Positions 9,069 through 17,215 of a DNA stretch of 57,171 bases are shown piece by piece; position 1 is the first letter of the stretch, and every line of letters starts with the position of its first letter. Origin of the DNA: Faecalibacterium sp. UBA1819. Lineage in GTDB: Bacteria; Bacillota; Clostridia; Oscillospirales; Ruminococcaceae. The notes below the pieces were generated by a model. That model was given only the letters and a program-made list of their open reading frames with translations, was not told where the DNA came from and searched no databases. The position numbers were made by a program, and so were the translations under genes. Location: the NCBI GenBank assembly GCA_002315015.1, contig DCEX01000022.1, forward strand, positions 71,319 through 128,489, in the 5' to 3' direction.

Positions 9069-9139
9069 GCGAGGATGACTTTGGTTCATAGATCACTATG
9101 AACGGCAGGCTTTAGGCCGCGGTCAACCTCGCCTATTTT
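9069..9139 (+). ncRNA. Branched RNA structure with T-tract in the operon leader
   Basis: GCGAGG (9069-9074) pairs with CCTCGC (9127-9132), extended by GAC/GTC. Inside are a TTCATAG/CTATGAA hairpin and a second GGC/GCC arm, giving a three-way junction. A CTATTTTTTTG tract follows. The shape suggests a regulated terminator or a small structured RNA; no known class was recognised. Confidence 0.45.
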
Positions 9140-9201
9140 TTTGCCCAAATGCCGAAAGCGGCTTTGAGGATATATCAAATATTAGGAAGGCAGGTATGTA
9201 A

Positions 9202-9354
9202 ATGAACACGAAGATGCAGAGTTGCATGATCCCCAACAAAAGAGGCAAAGCAAATGAGGGCTGGAAATTGCTTAGAAAGCAGAGCTCCATTCAGCGCCGC
9301 TGCCCGGTAATGAAACCGCACGTCGTTCCCCGTCAGACACGGAGGGGGTGCTGA
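9202..9354 (+). CDS. Small basic protein (50 aa), first ORF of the DNA-processing operon
   Basis: This 50-aa frame is rich in Arg and Lys and has three cysteines; it ends in PRQTRRGC. I do not recognise a family. It starts at an ATG 11 bases after AGGAAGG and stops 3 bases before the nuclease start. Its last codons contain the GGAGGGGG that serves as the nuclease's ribosome binding site, so it could be a coupling leader peptide or a real DNA-binding protein. Confidence 0.5.
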   Translation: MNTKMQSCMIPNKRGKANEGWKLLRKQSSIQRRCPVMKPHVVPRQTRRGC

Positions 9355-9357
9355 TCC

Positions 9358-10422
9358 ATGCTGGTCACTGATTCGGCTGCTGAAAAGCGGCTGGAACCTC
9401 TGGTGCTGGTTGATACAGCTGGTCTTACAGAGGAAGAATGGCTCTCTTATCGTCGCCGCGGCATTGGCGGAAGTGATGTGGCAGCCCTTCTGGGGATTTC
9501 CCCATGGAGGACAGCCCGGGACTTGTATTATGACAAGCTGAATGTTGCGGCAGTTGAAGATGAGGAAGGTAATTGGGTCGCGCTGGAAATGGGACATCTG
9601 CTGGAACCCCTGGTGGCAAAGATTTTTGAACGCAAAACAGGTTATAAAATCTACCAGATTAAAAAGATGTTCCAGCACTCGAAATATCCATGGATGCTGG
9701 CAGATGTAGACTACTTTGTTGAGCTCCCAGATGGTACTACTGCCATTCTGGAAATCAAGACAACAAACTACAACGCCCGGGATAATTGGTGGCTGGATGG
9801 TGAGGAAACCGTTCCGGTCTACTACGAATCTCAGGGGAGGCATTACATGGCCGTTATGGATGTAGACCGTTGCTTTTTCTGCTGCCTATACGGCAATAAC
9901 GAAGATGAAACGATCATCCGTGAAATCCGGCGTGACATCGCTTACGAAGAAGAAATGGTTTATCTGGAACAGTATTTCTGGGAAAATCATGTGCTCACCA
10001 AAACACCTCCGCCCTATACCGAAGACGGAGATCTTGTGGTGGAAAGCGTTCGCCGACACACTGGTCCTGCAGATAAGGACGCTGCTGTTGTAACACTTGA
10101 TTTCAGTCTGACAGCAAAACTGATGCGCTATCTCCAACTTCAGGAGGAGAAAAAACGCGCGGAGGCCGGCAGCAAAGAAATTGAGGCAGATATGCGACGG
10201 CTGAAAGCGGCCCTGATTGCCGAAATGGGAAAAAGCTGTAAAGCTGTGTGTCAACAAAACGGGATGAATTACACAGTCACTTACAACCCGGTCAAAAAAT
10301 CGGGCATTGATAAGGATAACCTGATGCGGTTAAAGCTCGATTATCCGGAAATCTACAATCAGTATGTGACAGTTTCAGAGTTCCGGCGTTTCAGCGTAAA
10401 AGCTGAGGCAGACGCAACATAA
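9358..10422 (+). CDS. YqaJ-type phage recombination exonuclease
   Basis: This 354-aa protein belongs to the YqaJ/lambda-exonuclease-like fold of the PD-(D/E)xK nucleases. The N-terminal block GIGGSDVAALLGISPW, the middle ALEMGHLLEPLVA and the catalytic pair D...LEIKTT (in WMLADVDYF then AILEIKTT) are all present. Such enzymes resect double-strand ends to feed a single-strand annealing partner. The C-terminal third (about 230-330) has a helical stretch with a basic coiled-coil look. It lies directly ahead of the helicase gene, and a likely annealing protein is encoded just after that gene, so the three form one recombination module. Confidence 0.9.
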   Translation: MLVTDSAAEKRLEPLVLVDTAGLTEEEWLSYRRRGIGGSDVAALLGISPWRTARDLYYDKLNVAAVEDEEGNWVALEMGHLLEPLVAKIFERKTGYKIYQIKKMFQHSKYPWMLADVDYFVELPDGTTAILEIKTTNYNARDNWWLDGEETVPVYYESQGRHYMAVMDVDRCFFCCLYGNNEDETIIREIRRDIAYEEEMVYLEQYFWENHVLTKTPPPYTEDGDLVVESVRRHTGPADKDAAVVTLDFSLTAKLMRYLQLQEEKKRAEAGSKEIEADMRRLKAALIAEMGKSCKAVCQQNGMNYTVTYNPVKKSGIDKDNLMRLKLDYPEIYNQYVTVSEFRRFSVKAEADAT

Positions 10423-10435
10423 AGGAGGGAAAAAC

Positions 10436-11954
10436 GTGATCCATATAGGCACCTATGACGGAACGATTTACCACAACCCGGTAAACAAGTTCTGTATCAT
10501 CAGCGTAAAAACCAAAGACCAGTCTGTGCCAACAGAAGCCCGTGCTTCCCGCCGTTACAGCGACCATTTGATCCGTTTTACGGCCGTAGGGTATGAATTG
10601 CCCCGGACGGATGCGGTAGAACTGGAACTGGATGGTGAATGGAAGCAGGGAAAGTACGGACTGCAGCTTCAAGTGGAACAATGGCGTGAGATTGTGCCCA
10701 AAACCAGAGTAGGTGTGGAAGGCTATCTGTCTTCTGGTCTGATCAAGGGGATTGGGCCTGCGATTGCCTCCCAGATCGTTGCTCAGTTTGGGGAAAATGC
10801 GCTGGATATTTTGCAACAGCATCCCGAGCGGCTGCTGGAAGTCAAAGGTATCACAGAAAGCAAGCTGGAGGATATTAAAAGTTCCTATGCAGAAAATAGG
10901 ATACTGCAAGATCTGATGGTAATGCTTTCTCCGTTCAAAATCACACCGAAAACGGCCCTGCGAATCTATGAGCATTTTGGCCCTGACAGTGTGGAGATTT
11001 TAAGGAAAAGCCAATTTGAGCTCTGTCAGATTTCTGGTTTTGGATTTCTCCGTGTGGATGCAATCGTACGGAAAAATGGCGGTGATCTGCATGATCCTAA
11101 TCGGGTTAGGGCGGCACTATTTTGCAGTCTGGAAGATGGAAAATCAGGTAAGGGGCATTTATTCCTGCCGCGTGAAGTACTCCGAAAAGAGTCTCTTCGG
11201 CTTCTGAATGCAAAGATACCTGTTGCATCTCTTCGCCTGCATGAAGAGGAAGTAGAAAATGTTTTGGAGAACATGATCCTCAATGGTGAAGTCGTATCGG
11301 TGCAGGATAATATCTATCTTCCGCGGGTGTTCGTTCAGGAAGATGCTGCAGCCCGAAACATTGCAGTACGGTTGGCAGAACCGCCTGCCCCAGAGCGAAT
11401 TGACCAGGCATTGGAACAGGTCAAGCGTGAATTGGGGCTTGTCCTATCCCCCAAGCAGGAAGCCGCGGTCTATGCCGCATACCGCCATAATCTCTCGATT
11501 ATCACGGGATCACCTGGTACCGGCAAGACTACCGTGCTGAAAACCATTTTGGAAGTGTATCGCCGGTTGCATCCGCAAAATGAAATAACCTTGATGGCAC
11601 CTACTGGCCGAGCCAGCCGACGTATGGCAGAGAGTACGGGATTTGATAAGGCCCGGACACTTCATAGTGGGCTGGGGCTCAGCAACGAAGAAGAAGACAA
11701 CCATCGCACCAAACAATCGGAACCATTGTCTGCTGACCTGATTATCGTGGACGAGTTTTCCATGGTAGACATGTGGCTTGCAAGCAAATTTTTCTCCCGC
11801 ATCAAAGATGGTGCGCGCATTGTTCTGGTAGGTGACCCGGACCAGCTGCCCAGTGTAGGCGCCGGAAATGTGTTCCGGGAAATGATCGACTGTGGACTCG
11901 TCCCTGTAACTGTGCTGGATCAGATTTTCCGTCAATCCAAAGATAGCCTGATTG
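10436..11954 (+). pseudogene. RecD2-type helicase, N-terminal part (interrupted by Mu-like insertion)
   Basis: This is the first 506 codons of a 757-codon gene whose last part is at 21324-22078. RecD2 enzymes are 5'-3' SF1B helicases. Visible are tandem helix-hairpin-helix motifs (LIKGIGPAIASQIVAQFG and LLEVKGITESKLEDI), the Walker A GSPGTGKTT, DExx-type motif II (IIVDEFSM), motif III (GDPDQLPSVG) and the Q/FRQ motif IV (LDQIFRQSKDSLI). The GTG start has AAAGGAGGG upstream. The frame runs into transposon sequence and stops at 11959, so motifs V and VI are lost from this fragment. The truncated product has the nucleotide-binding half only. Confidence 0.93.
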
Positions 11955-12000
11955 TGTGAGGGGACACGTAATATCAAAGCAGCGACATTCAACATCAAAC

Positions 12001-12057
12001 TGACAACCCTTGACAAGCGCTGACAACAACTGATTTCAGTTTGACAGCGAAAGACAA
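12001..12057. repeat. Helically phased TGACAA motifs near the left transposon end
   Basis: TGACAA occurs at 12001, 12011 and 12021, exactly 10 bases apart. Variants follow at 12042 (TGACAG) and 12052 (AGACAA). The cluster sits 46-100 bases inside the left end, where Mu has its L2/L3 transposase sites, so these may bind the transposase or a regulator. Confidence 0.5.
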
Positions 12058-12083
12058 GCGATGAAACAAAAATACAAAGTTTG

Positions 12084-12132
12084 AAAAAGACACCAGCCTG
12101 AGTACAATCCGCTCTTTGGCTGGTGTCTTTTT
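12084..12132. terminator. Bidirectional terminator at the left end of the Mu-like element
   Basis: AAAAAGACACCAGCC (12084-12098) pairs perfectly with GGCTGGTGTCTTTTT (12118-12132). It stops the minus-strand phage operon after the portal gene and would also stop incoming host-operon transcription on the plus strand. Confidence 0.85.
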
Positions 12133-12202
12133 GTGACTACTCTCTATAAACAATTATTGTCATATGGTTTTGGCTTAGGGGAGACCGCTCAACGAAAAAG
12201 GA

Positions 12203-13579
12203 CTAGGGCATGTATTTTGCTCGAATTTTTTCAATGTCTTCGGGCGTTTTGCACGGAAGGTCAAACTTCTTTGCGAGTGCCAGTTCCGGCTTTAGGATTC
12301 CACTCTGCACCATTTCAAGCGTTTCCTGCCAAGATTTTGAATCATCGTAAAGAATACCGTTGCCCCAGTTAACGCTTAAAAGATGTTCAATGTCTACTGC
12401 TTGAGAACCGCAAAGACCCAGCGTTTGACCCCATAAATCTGAGATGCGCAGCGTCTCAGACAATACATTGTACCACATCCGCTGCAAGTCGATGATGGAA
12501 AGGCTGTAGTCTCCTTCGCTGCTGGTAATTTCCTTAGCTGTGCGCTCCATGGCTTCCACGTCTGACAAAAGACCTCGTTTAAGCCCAATCGCATTTTCAC
12601 ACGCCTTTAAATAATTTTGTTTCCTTCGTTCAAAACTCTCATCACGCAAAGCAGGGGAGAAGATGGTAGATCCCATGCCCTCTCCACCGTCCAGCCCGAC
12701 AAAAATATCATCCTTGATTCGCATGACACCACCGTCCGACCGTGGCTTCACTAGCATATCTGCTGCCACGATGATTCTAGAACGACCCAGTTCAAACTCA
12801 CGTCCCAACAGGTATTCATTTTTGTAGATATTATGGATTAGCTGTATGGCACTTTCATATATGCTTACGCCGTCCGGACTGCCGTCCACAGTGTTTGCTA
12901 TGGGCATGCGCACATAAGTCATACCCAGCCCATTGAACGGCATGCTGTATGTATGCTTCGGAGCCAGTGCAGCATACTGTGGCAAGCTGTCCAAGGGGAT
13001 TTCATATCCTAACACTGCGGGAGTATTGGACAAATACAGCTTGTTTTGAATTGTGAGATACCCGCGCCCGTCTACGCTGCGGCGCTCCAGCAGCGTAAAA
13101 ATTCTTCCCCCTATTCGGTTCCGTTCGCGCAACAGCACATCCGTAATACCACCTGGCCCGCGAGCAAGAACATTGTAGCAGTCACGGCGCACTACTTGAT
13201 AAACAAGCCCGCCCGTACTGTCCGGCGCAGGCTTTAAGAAACATTCTCCGCCAACCATAGTCCACTGTAACACATCCAGCTTGACCTCATCAATGGAATT
13301 GCGCACAACATTCATCCAATCCGCTTTACTGCCCGGTGCAGGAACGCTGTTAAACCTAGAATCATATTCAGCAAAACAAGCTTTTGCAAGTCTGCTGACA
13401 ATAGCACAGGGAATGCGCTGTGCCGGGTCTTCTTCTCTTTCCGGCACGCGCATAAAGAAAAGATTGAACCATTCTCGAATTGCTGCTCGCATTGCGCTGC
13501 TGGTAACATCCATGTCGCTGAATGCCCGCGCGTCCGTAATAGCTGCATCATCAAAAAGCGCCTCAACCTTTATATTCAT
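12203..13579 (-). CDS. Phage portal protein, SPP1 gp6-like
   Basis: This 458-aa protein resembles portals of Firmicutes siphophages. The N-terminal AAIREWFNLFF, the EEDPAQRIPCAIVSRLAKACFAEY type block (about residues 50-75) and the GECFLKP segment are typical, as is the helical C-terminal part with the acidic ATP-independent packaging core. Portals form the dodecameric ring through which DNA enters the capsid. Here the gene is the last of the operon and lies 250 bases from the transposon end. It follows gp27 with a 57-base gap, so the large terminase gene that normally sits between is absent. Without capsid genes it has no obvious job in this element. Confidence 0.85.
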   Translation of the reverse strand: MNIKVEALFDDAAITDARAFSDMDVTSSAMRAAIREWFNLFFMRVPEREEDPAQRIPCAIVSRLAKACFAEYDSRFNSVPAPGSKADWMNVVRNSIDEVKLDVLQWTMVGGECFLKPAPDSTGGLVYQVVRRDCYNVLARGPGGITDVLLRERNRIGGRIFTLLERRSVDGRGYLTIQNKLYLSNTPAVLGYEIPLDSLPQYAALAPKHTYSMPFNGLGMTYVRMPIANTVDGSPDGVSIYESAIQLIHNIYKNEYLLGREFELGRSRIIVAADMLVKPRSDGGVMRIKDDIFVGLDGGEGMGSTIFSPALRDESFERRKQNYLKACENAIGLKRGLLSDVEAMERTAKEITSSEGDYSLSIIDLQRMWYNVLSETLRISDLWGQTLGLCGSQAVDIEHLLSVNWGNGILYDDSKSWQETLEMVQSGILKPELALAKKFDLPCKTPEDIEKIRAKYMP

Positions 13580-13636
13580 ACACTGTTATTCCCTCCTCAC
13601 GGGTTGTGAATGGCGACCATAGCTCGAGCTTTTGTT

Positions 13637-14191
13637 TTATGTATCCGGCTTAATATCGTCAAGCGCACTGGAAAGACGCGCGAAAAGCTCCGGGTCTTTG
13701 TCGCGCAGAGCAGAGAATATCTCTGCTCGAATTGCCTCCAGCGCCTTTTGTTCTGCCGTTCGGTTCAGCACATCGGTACGTTGCTTATGGGCGGTAACCT
13801 TGATAAGAGAGTTTGCCTCACGCAGGAGTGTCCCCATTTTAATATCTTTCCATTCCTCCGGTGTAGCACTGGCAAGTGTGTTTAGAATAGCGTTACTTAC
13901 TACACGGATGATTGCCTCAGAAGTATCCATTTCCGGTGTGCGTTCCATCTCATCCAGCAGTAGCTTGTAATTTTCCTGCGCCATGCGCAGCTGCTGGGTC
14001 GTGCAGAGAAACTGCCGGGCGTAGTTGCAAACAGCTTGCCGAGAAAGCTCAACATCATTCTCACGCAGGAATTGAACGATTTCCCTATAAGTCGCCCCTG
14101 CCATCAGCATTTTGTCTACACTGTCACGCAAAGCTATGGGAAGCCTCGATATTTTCCCATTCCGTCTGCGGCGATCAAATTGCTTAAACAT
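13637..14191 (-). CDS. Mu gp27-like protein (DUF3486), putative small terminase
   Basis: This 184-aa protein starts with a basic stretch and the block RLPIALRDSVDKMLMAGATYREIVQFL, then an HTH-like segment (VELSRQAVCNYARQFL). These are features of the DUF3486 family that includes Mu gp27, encoded just before the large terminase in Mu-like phages. A DNA-recognition role in packaging is accepted for the position. The C-terminal part is helical with many charged residues. Its start lies 2 bases after the stop of the upstream gene, so they are co-translated. Confidence 0.85.
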   Translation of the reverse strand: MFKQFDRRRRNGKISRLPIALRDSVDKMLMAGATYREIVQFLRENDVELSRQAVCNYARQFLCTTQQLRMAQENYKLLLDEMERTPEMDTSEAIIRVVSNAILNTLASATPEEWKDIKMGTLLREANSLIKVTAHKQRTDVLNRTAEQKALEAIRAEIFSALRDKDPELFARLSSALDDIKPDT

Positions 14192-14193
14192 AG

Positions 14194-14538
14194 TTAATTC
14201 TCCACACAGGGGTCTTGCAGAACCCCCATAAGCAACTGCGTACCTTTGAACGGAATATGGAGACGAACCATTCCAAACCCTCCCGCTTTGAGGTCATAGA
14301 GACATTGCAGCCCATTTGGATGGTCTATCACCAGATAGCCGCTATCACATAGGTATTCAATGCTTTTTGTGATCTGTTCTTCTGTGCAGGCAAAATTAGG
14401 ATTGTTTTTACACAGTGAATAAACAGCGTTTAAATTTCTCTGTGATGAATCCAAAATGTTGCACATGCGCATAATCTGCCCGTTCAGATTAGAAAAGCCG
14501 GCACATTCGGTAGCACGAAGGAATTCTTTTTTATCCAC
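14194..14538 (-). CDS. Small phage protein, possible winged-helix regulator
   Basis: This 114-aa protein contains a helical N-terminus and a likely winged helix (LNAVYSLCKNNPNFACTEEQ, then ITKSIEYLCDSGYLVIDHP). In many Mu-like phages a small winged-helix protein precedes the gp27 gene, which fits this position. The GTG start at 14538 has AAGGAG upstream. The match is to fold and position only, so the function is uncertain. Confidence 0.55.
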   Translation of the reverse strand: MDKKEFLRATECAGFSNLNGQIMRMCNILDSSQRNLNAVYSLCKNNPNFACTEEQITKSIEYLCDSGYLVIDHPNGLQCLYDLKAGGFGMVRLHIPFKGTQLLMGVLQDPCVEN

Positions 14539-14550
14539 GGTATTTTCTCC

Positions 14551-15234
14551 TTATTTAACCTCAAGCCCCGCTGCTGTCCACATTGCATCATTATGAAACT
14601 TAATGGCGTTGGGATCATCATCAAAGTTCAAGGACAGCTCCACACCTTCCAGCTTGGCAAAGTGTGCAAAACGGTTCCAAAGGTTCAGCACAAGCAATGC
14701 ACTGCTTTCCGGTTTAATGAAAGCGTTATAAGCGTTATTGGATAAATTATTGCATGTATGTTCAGCATCAAAGATATATTGGGACAGAATGTTTTCGCTG
14801 TCATTGATGCGTGGTAGCTCTACACCGTTTGCCTCAAATGAGGCTTGCAGGGCAACAAGCGCCAACTTATTCCCGATAAATGGCTCGATAAGGCTCTTTC
14901 TGATTTCCAATGGGAGCTTTTCCTTCGCCGTACCGATAAGCAGCAGTGTAGATGTAAGCTCCTCTACAAACGGTTGATGCTCCAACTCTGTAGCAGCGGC
15001 ACAGATGCTTTCAATATGCTGCAAAATACTGTCGCGCGCGTGCTGGGCGGCTGCTGCTAACTTTTCCAAAGATTTCTTTTTTGATTGTTGGGCATATTCT
15101 TGTGTATAGGTAGTGTCTGCGTACTTTACCTCGGATTGGTAAGTGATAATATGTGGAAGATATTTTGTAATATCAGCGTGAATGTCCTCAAGATGCTTTT
15201 TAATTACGGCTTGATTAGAATTCAAGGTGTACAC
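14551..15234 (-). CDS. Hypothetical phage protein, helical
   Basis: This 227-aa protein is acidic and mostly helical, with a coiled-coil-prone N-terminal half rich in Lys, Gln and Ala (about 50-85). No family was recognised. It starts with GTG after AAAGGAGA and lies 12 bases before the winged-helix gene in the same operon. By position (between mor and gp27) it belongs to the middle/late switch of the element. Confidence 0.65.
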   Translation of the reverse strand: MYTLNSNQAVIKKHLEDIHADITKYLPHIITYQSEVKYADTTYTQEYAQQSKKKSLEKLAAAAQHARDSILQHIESICAAATELEHQPFVEELTSTLLLIGTAKEKLPLEIRKSLIEPFIGNKLALVALQASFEANGVELPRINDSENILSQYIFDAEHTCNNLSNNAYNAFIKPESSALLVLNLWNRFAHFAKLEGVELSLNFDDDPNAIKFHNDAMWTAAGLEVK

Positions 15235-15367
15235 TCTCCTTTTTATGTAACTCTATAACTTAACAACTTAATCTTTCTCTCGCTCCCGCTCTGATATTGG
15301 GTACTTACGAACTGAGCGCTTTGTTTTTCACCCCCTAAGTATTTTAGGGTAATTTTCCAATTTGTAC

Positions 15368-15634
15368 TTACCCTTTTTCTTTGACGATGTTTCTGATCTG
15401 CATTGAGGTTAGTCCGTACTTGACAGCCAACTCCTTGAAATTGCGACCATTAAACTCCTTTCGGATAGTTCTGTTACGGATGGGGCGAATCAGATTATCC
15501 TCCTTGGGAATATAGACATACGCACCGCCGCAAGTTTGAACCAATTCCATGAAGGCATCCATTCCCATAATGTCAATCAACATCTGTTGTTCTTCGGTCA
15601 TGTCTTCATAGCGCACTTGCTTGAGCATGTCCAT
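15368..15634 (-). CDS. Mor-type transcription activator
   Basis: This 88-aa protein matches the Mor/C family, which turns on middle genes of Mu. The N-terminal dimerisation part reads MGMDAFMELVQTCGGAYVYIPK, and the C-terminal HTH reads FNGRNFKELAVKYGLTSMQIRNIVKEKG. The Gly-Gly and Ile-Pro residues match the family's typical turn. The length is shorter than Mor (about 129 aa) but common for Firmicutes homologues. The gene stands alone with spacers on both sides, and its product likely acts on the promoter for the 15234-12203 operon. Confidence 0.85.
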   Translation of the reverse strand: MDMLKQVRYEDMTEEQQMLIDIMGMDAFMELVQTCGGAYVYIPKEDNLIRPIRNRTIRKEFNGRNFKELAVKYGLTSMQIRNIVKEKG

Positions 15635-15837
15635 TTTCTCACCGCCTTAAATTTTATGTTAAAGTCTTTTATTAAAAGGGAAAAATAAAATGCTTTAGGA
15701 ATAGATTTTATTTTAATACGATTACAGCGGGAAGATTTGAAATCCTCCCGCCGTGTAACATATAATAATGGATGAAAATAGATTAGCTCCTCACAACTAA
15801 CATGATGTACAGTGCATAGGGATGAAGCTAAAGTCAT

Positions 15838-16191
15838 CTATGTCATATCTCCGGAAGTTCGGTGATTCCAATCGTGTACAGCCTGAGCAGCTGCAACAAC
15901 CAACGTAACATTCTTTCCCGAAGGGAACTTCTGTCCGGAAAGCTTCATCTCTGTGCTGCATTTGCACTGTGAACAGCGAACCACAGCACCGGGCAAGGAA
16001 TATGCAAAAATGCCATTGATCACCGCCGGAGCGCCACAGAATGGGCAGTGCTGCAGTGTCGGTTCTAAAGCCTCCATCACGTCACGAACTTCCAATAAAT
16101 TCTCCATACCGCCGACTCGCTCTAAAGTGAAATTATTCTTCTCTGCATCATCAAAATGGGAGCCTTTTACGGCTGCTTTTTTCTCATTCAT
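15838..16191 (-). CDS. Lar-like zinc-ribbon protein (restriction alleviation type)
   Basis: This 117-aa protein has a zinc-ribbon with two CxxC knuckles, CPFCGAPA and VRCSQCKC, then the ending AAAQAVHDWNHR. This Cys pairs plus W-N-R pattern is the Lar signature found in phages. Lar (RalR in Rac prophage) lessens type I restriction; most family members are only assigned by domain. The first 50 residues are variable. It has AGGAGG before the ATG. Confidence 0.75.
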   Translation of the reverse strand: MNEKKAAVKGSHFDDAEKNNFTLERVGGMENLLEVRDVMEALEPTLQHCPFCGAPAVINGIFAYSLPGAVVRCSQCKCSTEMKLSGQKFPSGKNVTLVVAAAQAVHDWNHRTSGDMT

Positions 16192-16402
16192 GGAATAAAA
16201 CCTCCTATACTTAGTGATGTGTGTTTAATTTCGCCGGAATGCTGTTTAAAAACTCTTGCATCGTTTTTGTAATAGCTAAACGCCCTTGAGTATGAAAACT
16301 CGAAATAGAGCCTTTCCAGCCGCTCTTATGCGTTGCGGTTTTTGTTTGGTTATGCTAAGATAAAGATGACTTCGGATGGTGAATAAAGAAGTCGTTTCAG
16401 GG

Positions 16403-16435
16403 CGGCTGTTACTGCGAATAGCAGCCGTCTTTTTT
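16403..16435 (+). terminator. Hairpin with T-tract inside the Mu-like element
   Basis: CGGCTGTTA pairs with TAGCAGCCG around a short loop, followed by six T residues on the plus strand. It lies in the 220-base spacer downstream of the early operon, where early and middle transcription units meet. Confidence 0.6.
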
Positions 16436-16597
16436 CAAACTTCCATACCTGAATAGTGTAATGCTGCAGGATGCAAAAAGAATAGGTACGGTTTGCAGGG
16501 CAAAAGCATGTATTTCTTTCAGCAAGCTCTCAGTTTGCTCGGGAAGACGTTGCAGGGGCACTGTATATTGAGTAGTGCATGATACATTATTCTTCAT
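16409..16597 (-). CDS. Possible small phage ORF (62 aa)
   Basis: A 62-codon frame starts inside the last codons of the upstream gene (ATGAAGAATAATG context) and ends within the hairpin region. It has no recognised domain and contains two cysteines. Overlapping start and stop argue for coupling; the hairpin overlap argues against. Kept as doubtful. Confidence 0.3.
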   Translation of the reverse strand: MKNNVSCTTQYTVPLQRLPEQTESLLKEIHAFALQTVPILFASCSITLFRYGSLKKDGCYSQ

Positions 16598-16943
16598 GAG
16601 AAGTTTCTTCCTTTGGGGCTTCTGCTTTTGTGGTACTCTTACGCTTGGTCCGACGCGATCGGCGCGGGGCGGCTGGCTTTTGAATGTTTTCCGGGATTGT
16701 TATGCCATAGCAACGCCCCATTAAAAAGCCCATACGGAGTGCAGCATCTATAATCGTTCTTGTATTTGTCTGTGAAAAATCGTCCTGTTGCCCAGCTAAG
16801 GCCGTATACAGATCAACGTAAAAATCAAAATCGGATACGATGTTATGTGTGTGCAATTCTTTTCCAATGACTTCATTCCCGCGTACTGCATCCACGGCAA
16901 TCATACGGAATACTTCGTACTGTTTAGCTGTTGTGAAAGTCAT
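16587..16943 (-). CDS. Hypothetical early phage protein with basic tail
   Basis: This 118-aa protein has a helical body (about 1-80) and a Lys/Arg-rich, Pro/Ala-rich tail with RRSRRTKRKS, probably disordered and nucleic-acid binding. I chose the ATG at 16943, 8 bases after GGAGGG; a longer frame begins at 17000 without support. It overlaps the end of the upstream gene by 20 bases. The family is unknown. Confidence 0.6.
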   Translation of the reverse strand: MTFTTAKQYEVFRMIAVDAVRGNEVIGKELHTHNIVSDFDFYVDLYTALAGQQDDFSQTNTRTIIDAALRMGFLMGRCYGITIPENIQKPAAPRRSRRTKRKSTTKAEAPKEETSHEE

Positions 16944-17205
16944 TAAACATTCCCTCCAATGCCTTATGTGATATATAGGTAAGACCTTGATATATACCAA
17001 AGTCGATAACGCTTAATAGGACGTCACGCTCAGTCCCATATCCAAAACGCTGTACTCCATACAGGGCAGGGACATATATATCATCCATTCGGCGAAGACT
17101 CTCCAACACTATGTTTTTATCTTCGTATACCTTACGTAAAAGAAAATCAGTTGTGATATTATTATCGAAAAACTCGATGAAGTCGGCTTTATTGTGGTAT
17201 ATCAT
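16924..17205 (-). CDS. Hypothetical early phage protein
   Basis: This 93-aa soluble protein has no recognised domain. I chose the ATG at 17205, with AGGAGGG upstream and 10 bases after the MuB stop; an in-frame start at 17229 would overlap MuB. In Mu the genes after B (kil, gam and others) are accessory functions, and this may be one of them. Confidence 0.65.
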   Translation of the reverse strand: MIYHNKADFIEFFDNNITTDFLLRKVYEDKNIVLESLRRMDDIYVPALYGVQRFGYGTERDVLLSVIDFGIYQGLTYISHKALEGMFNDFHNS

Positions 17206-17215
17206 TATGTCCCTC

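Larger units (their letters stand above)
8451..9201. other. Non-coding leader region between excisionase and replication operon
   Basis: These 751 bases show no convincing gene: the short frames on either strand lack good ribosome binding sites and family features. The segment holds the divergent excisionase promoter region, a repeated ATTTCTGTACC motif (near 8742 and 8934), and two hairpin structures listed separately. It is a plausible place for att arm sites, an origin of transfer or a regulatory RNA. Confidence 0.5.

Noticed and set aside
12001..12057. CRISPR-like short repeats
   Set aside because: The TGACAA units are 6 bp with 10-bp spacing, far too short for repeats and spacers; they look like protein-binding sites.
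15598..15837. 79-codon minus-strand frame before mor
   Set aside because: Composition is not protein-like and it overlaps the mor start; the region looks like a promoter spacer.
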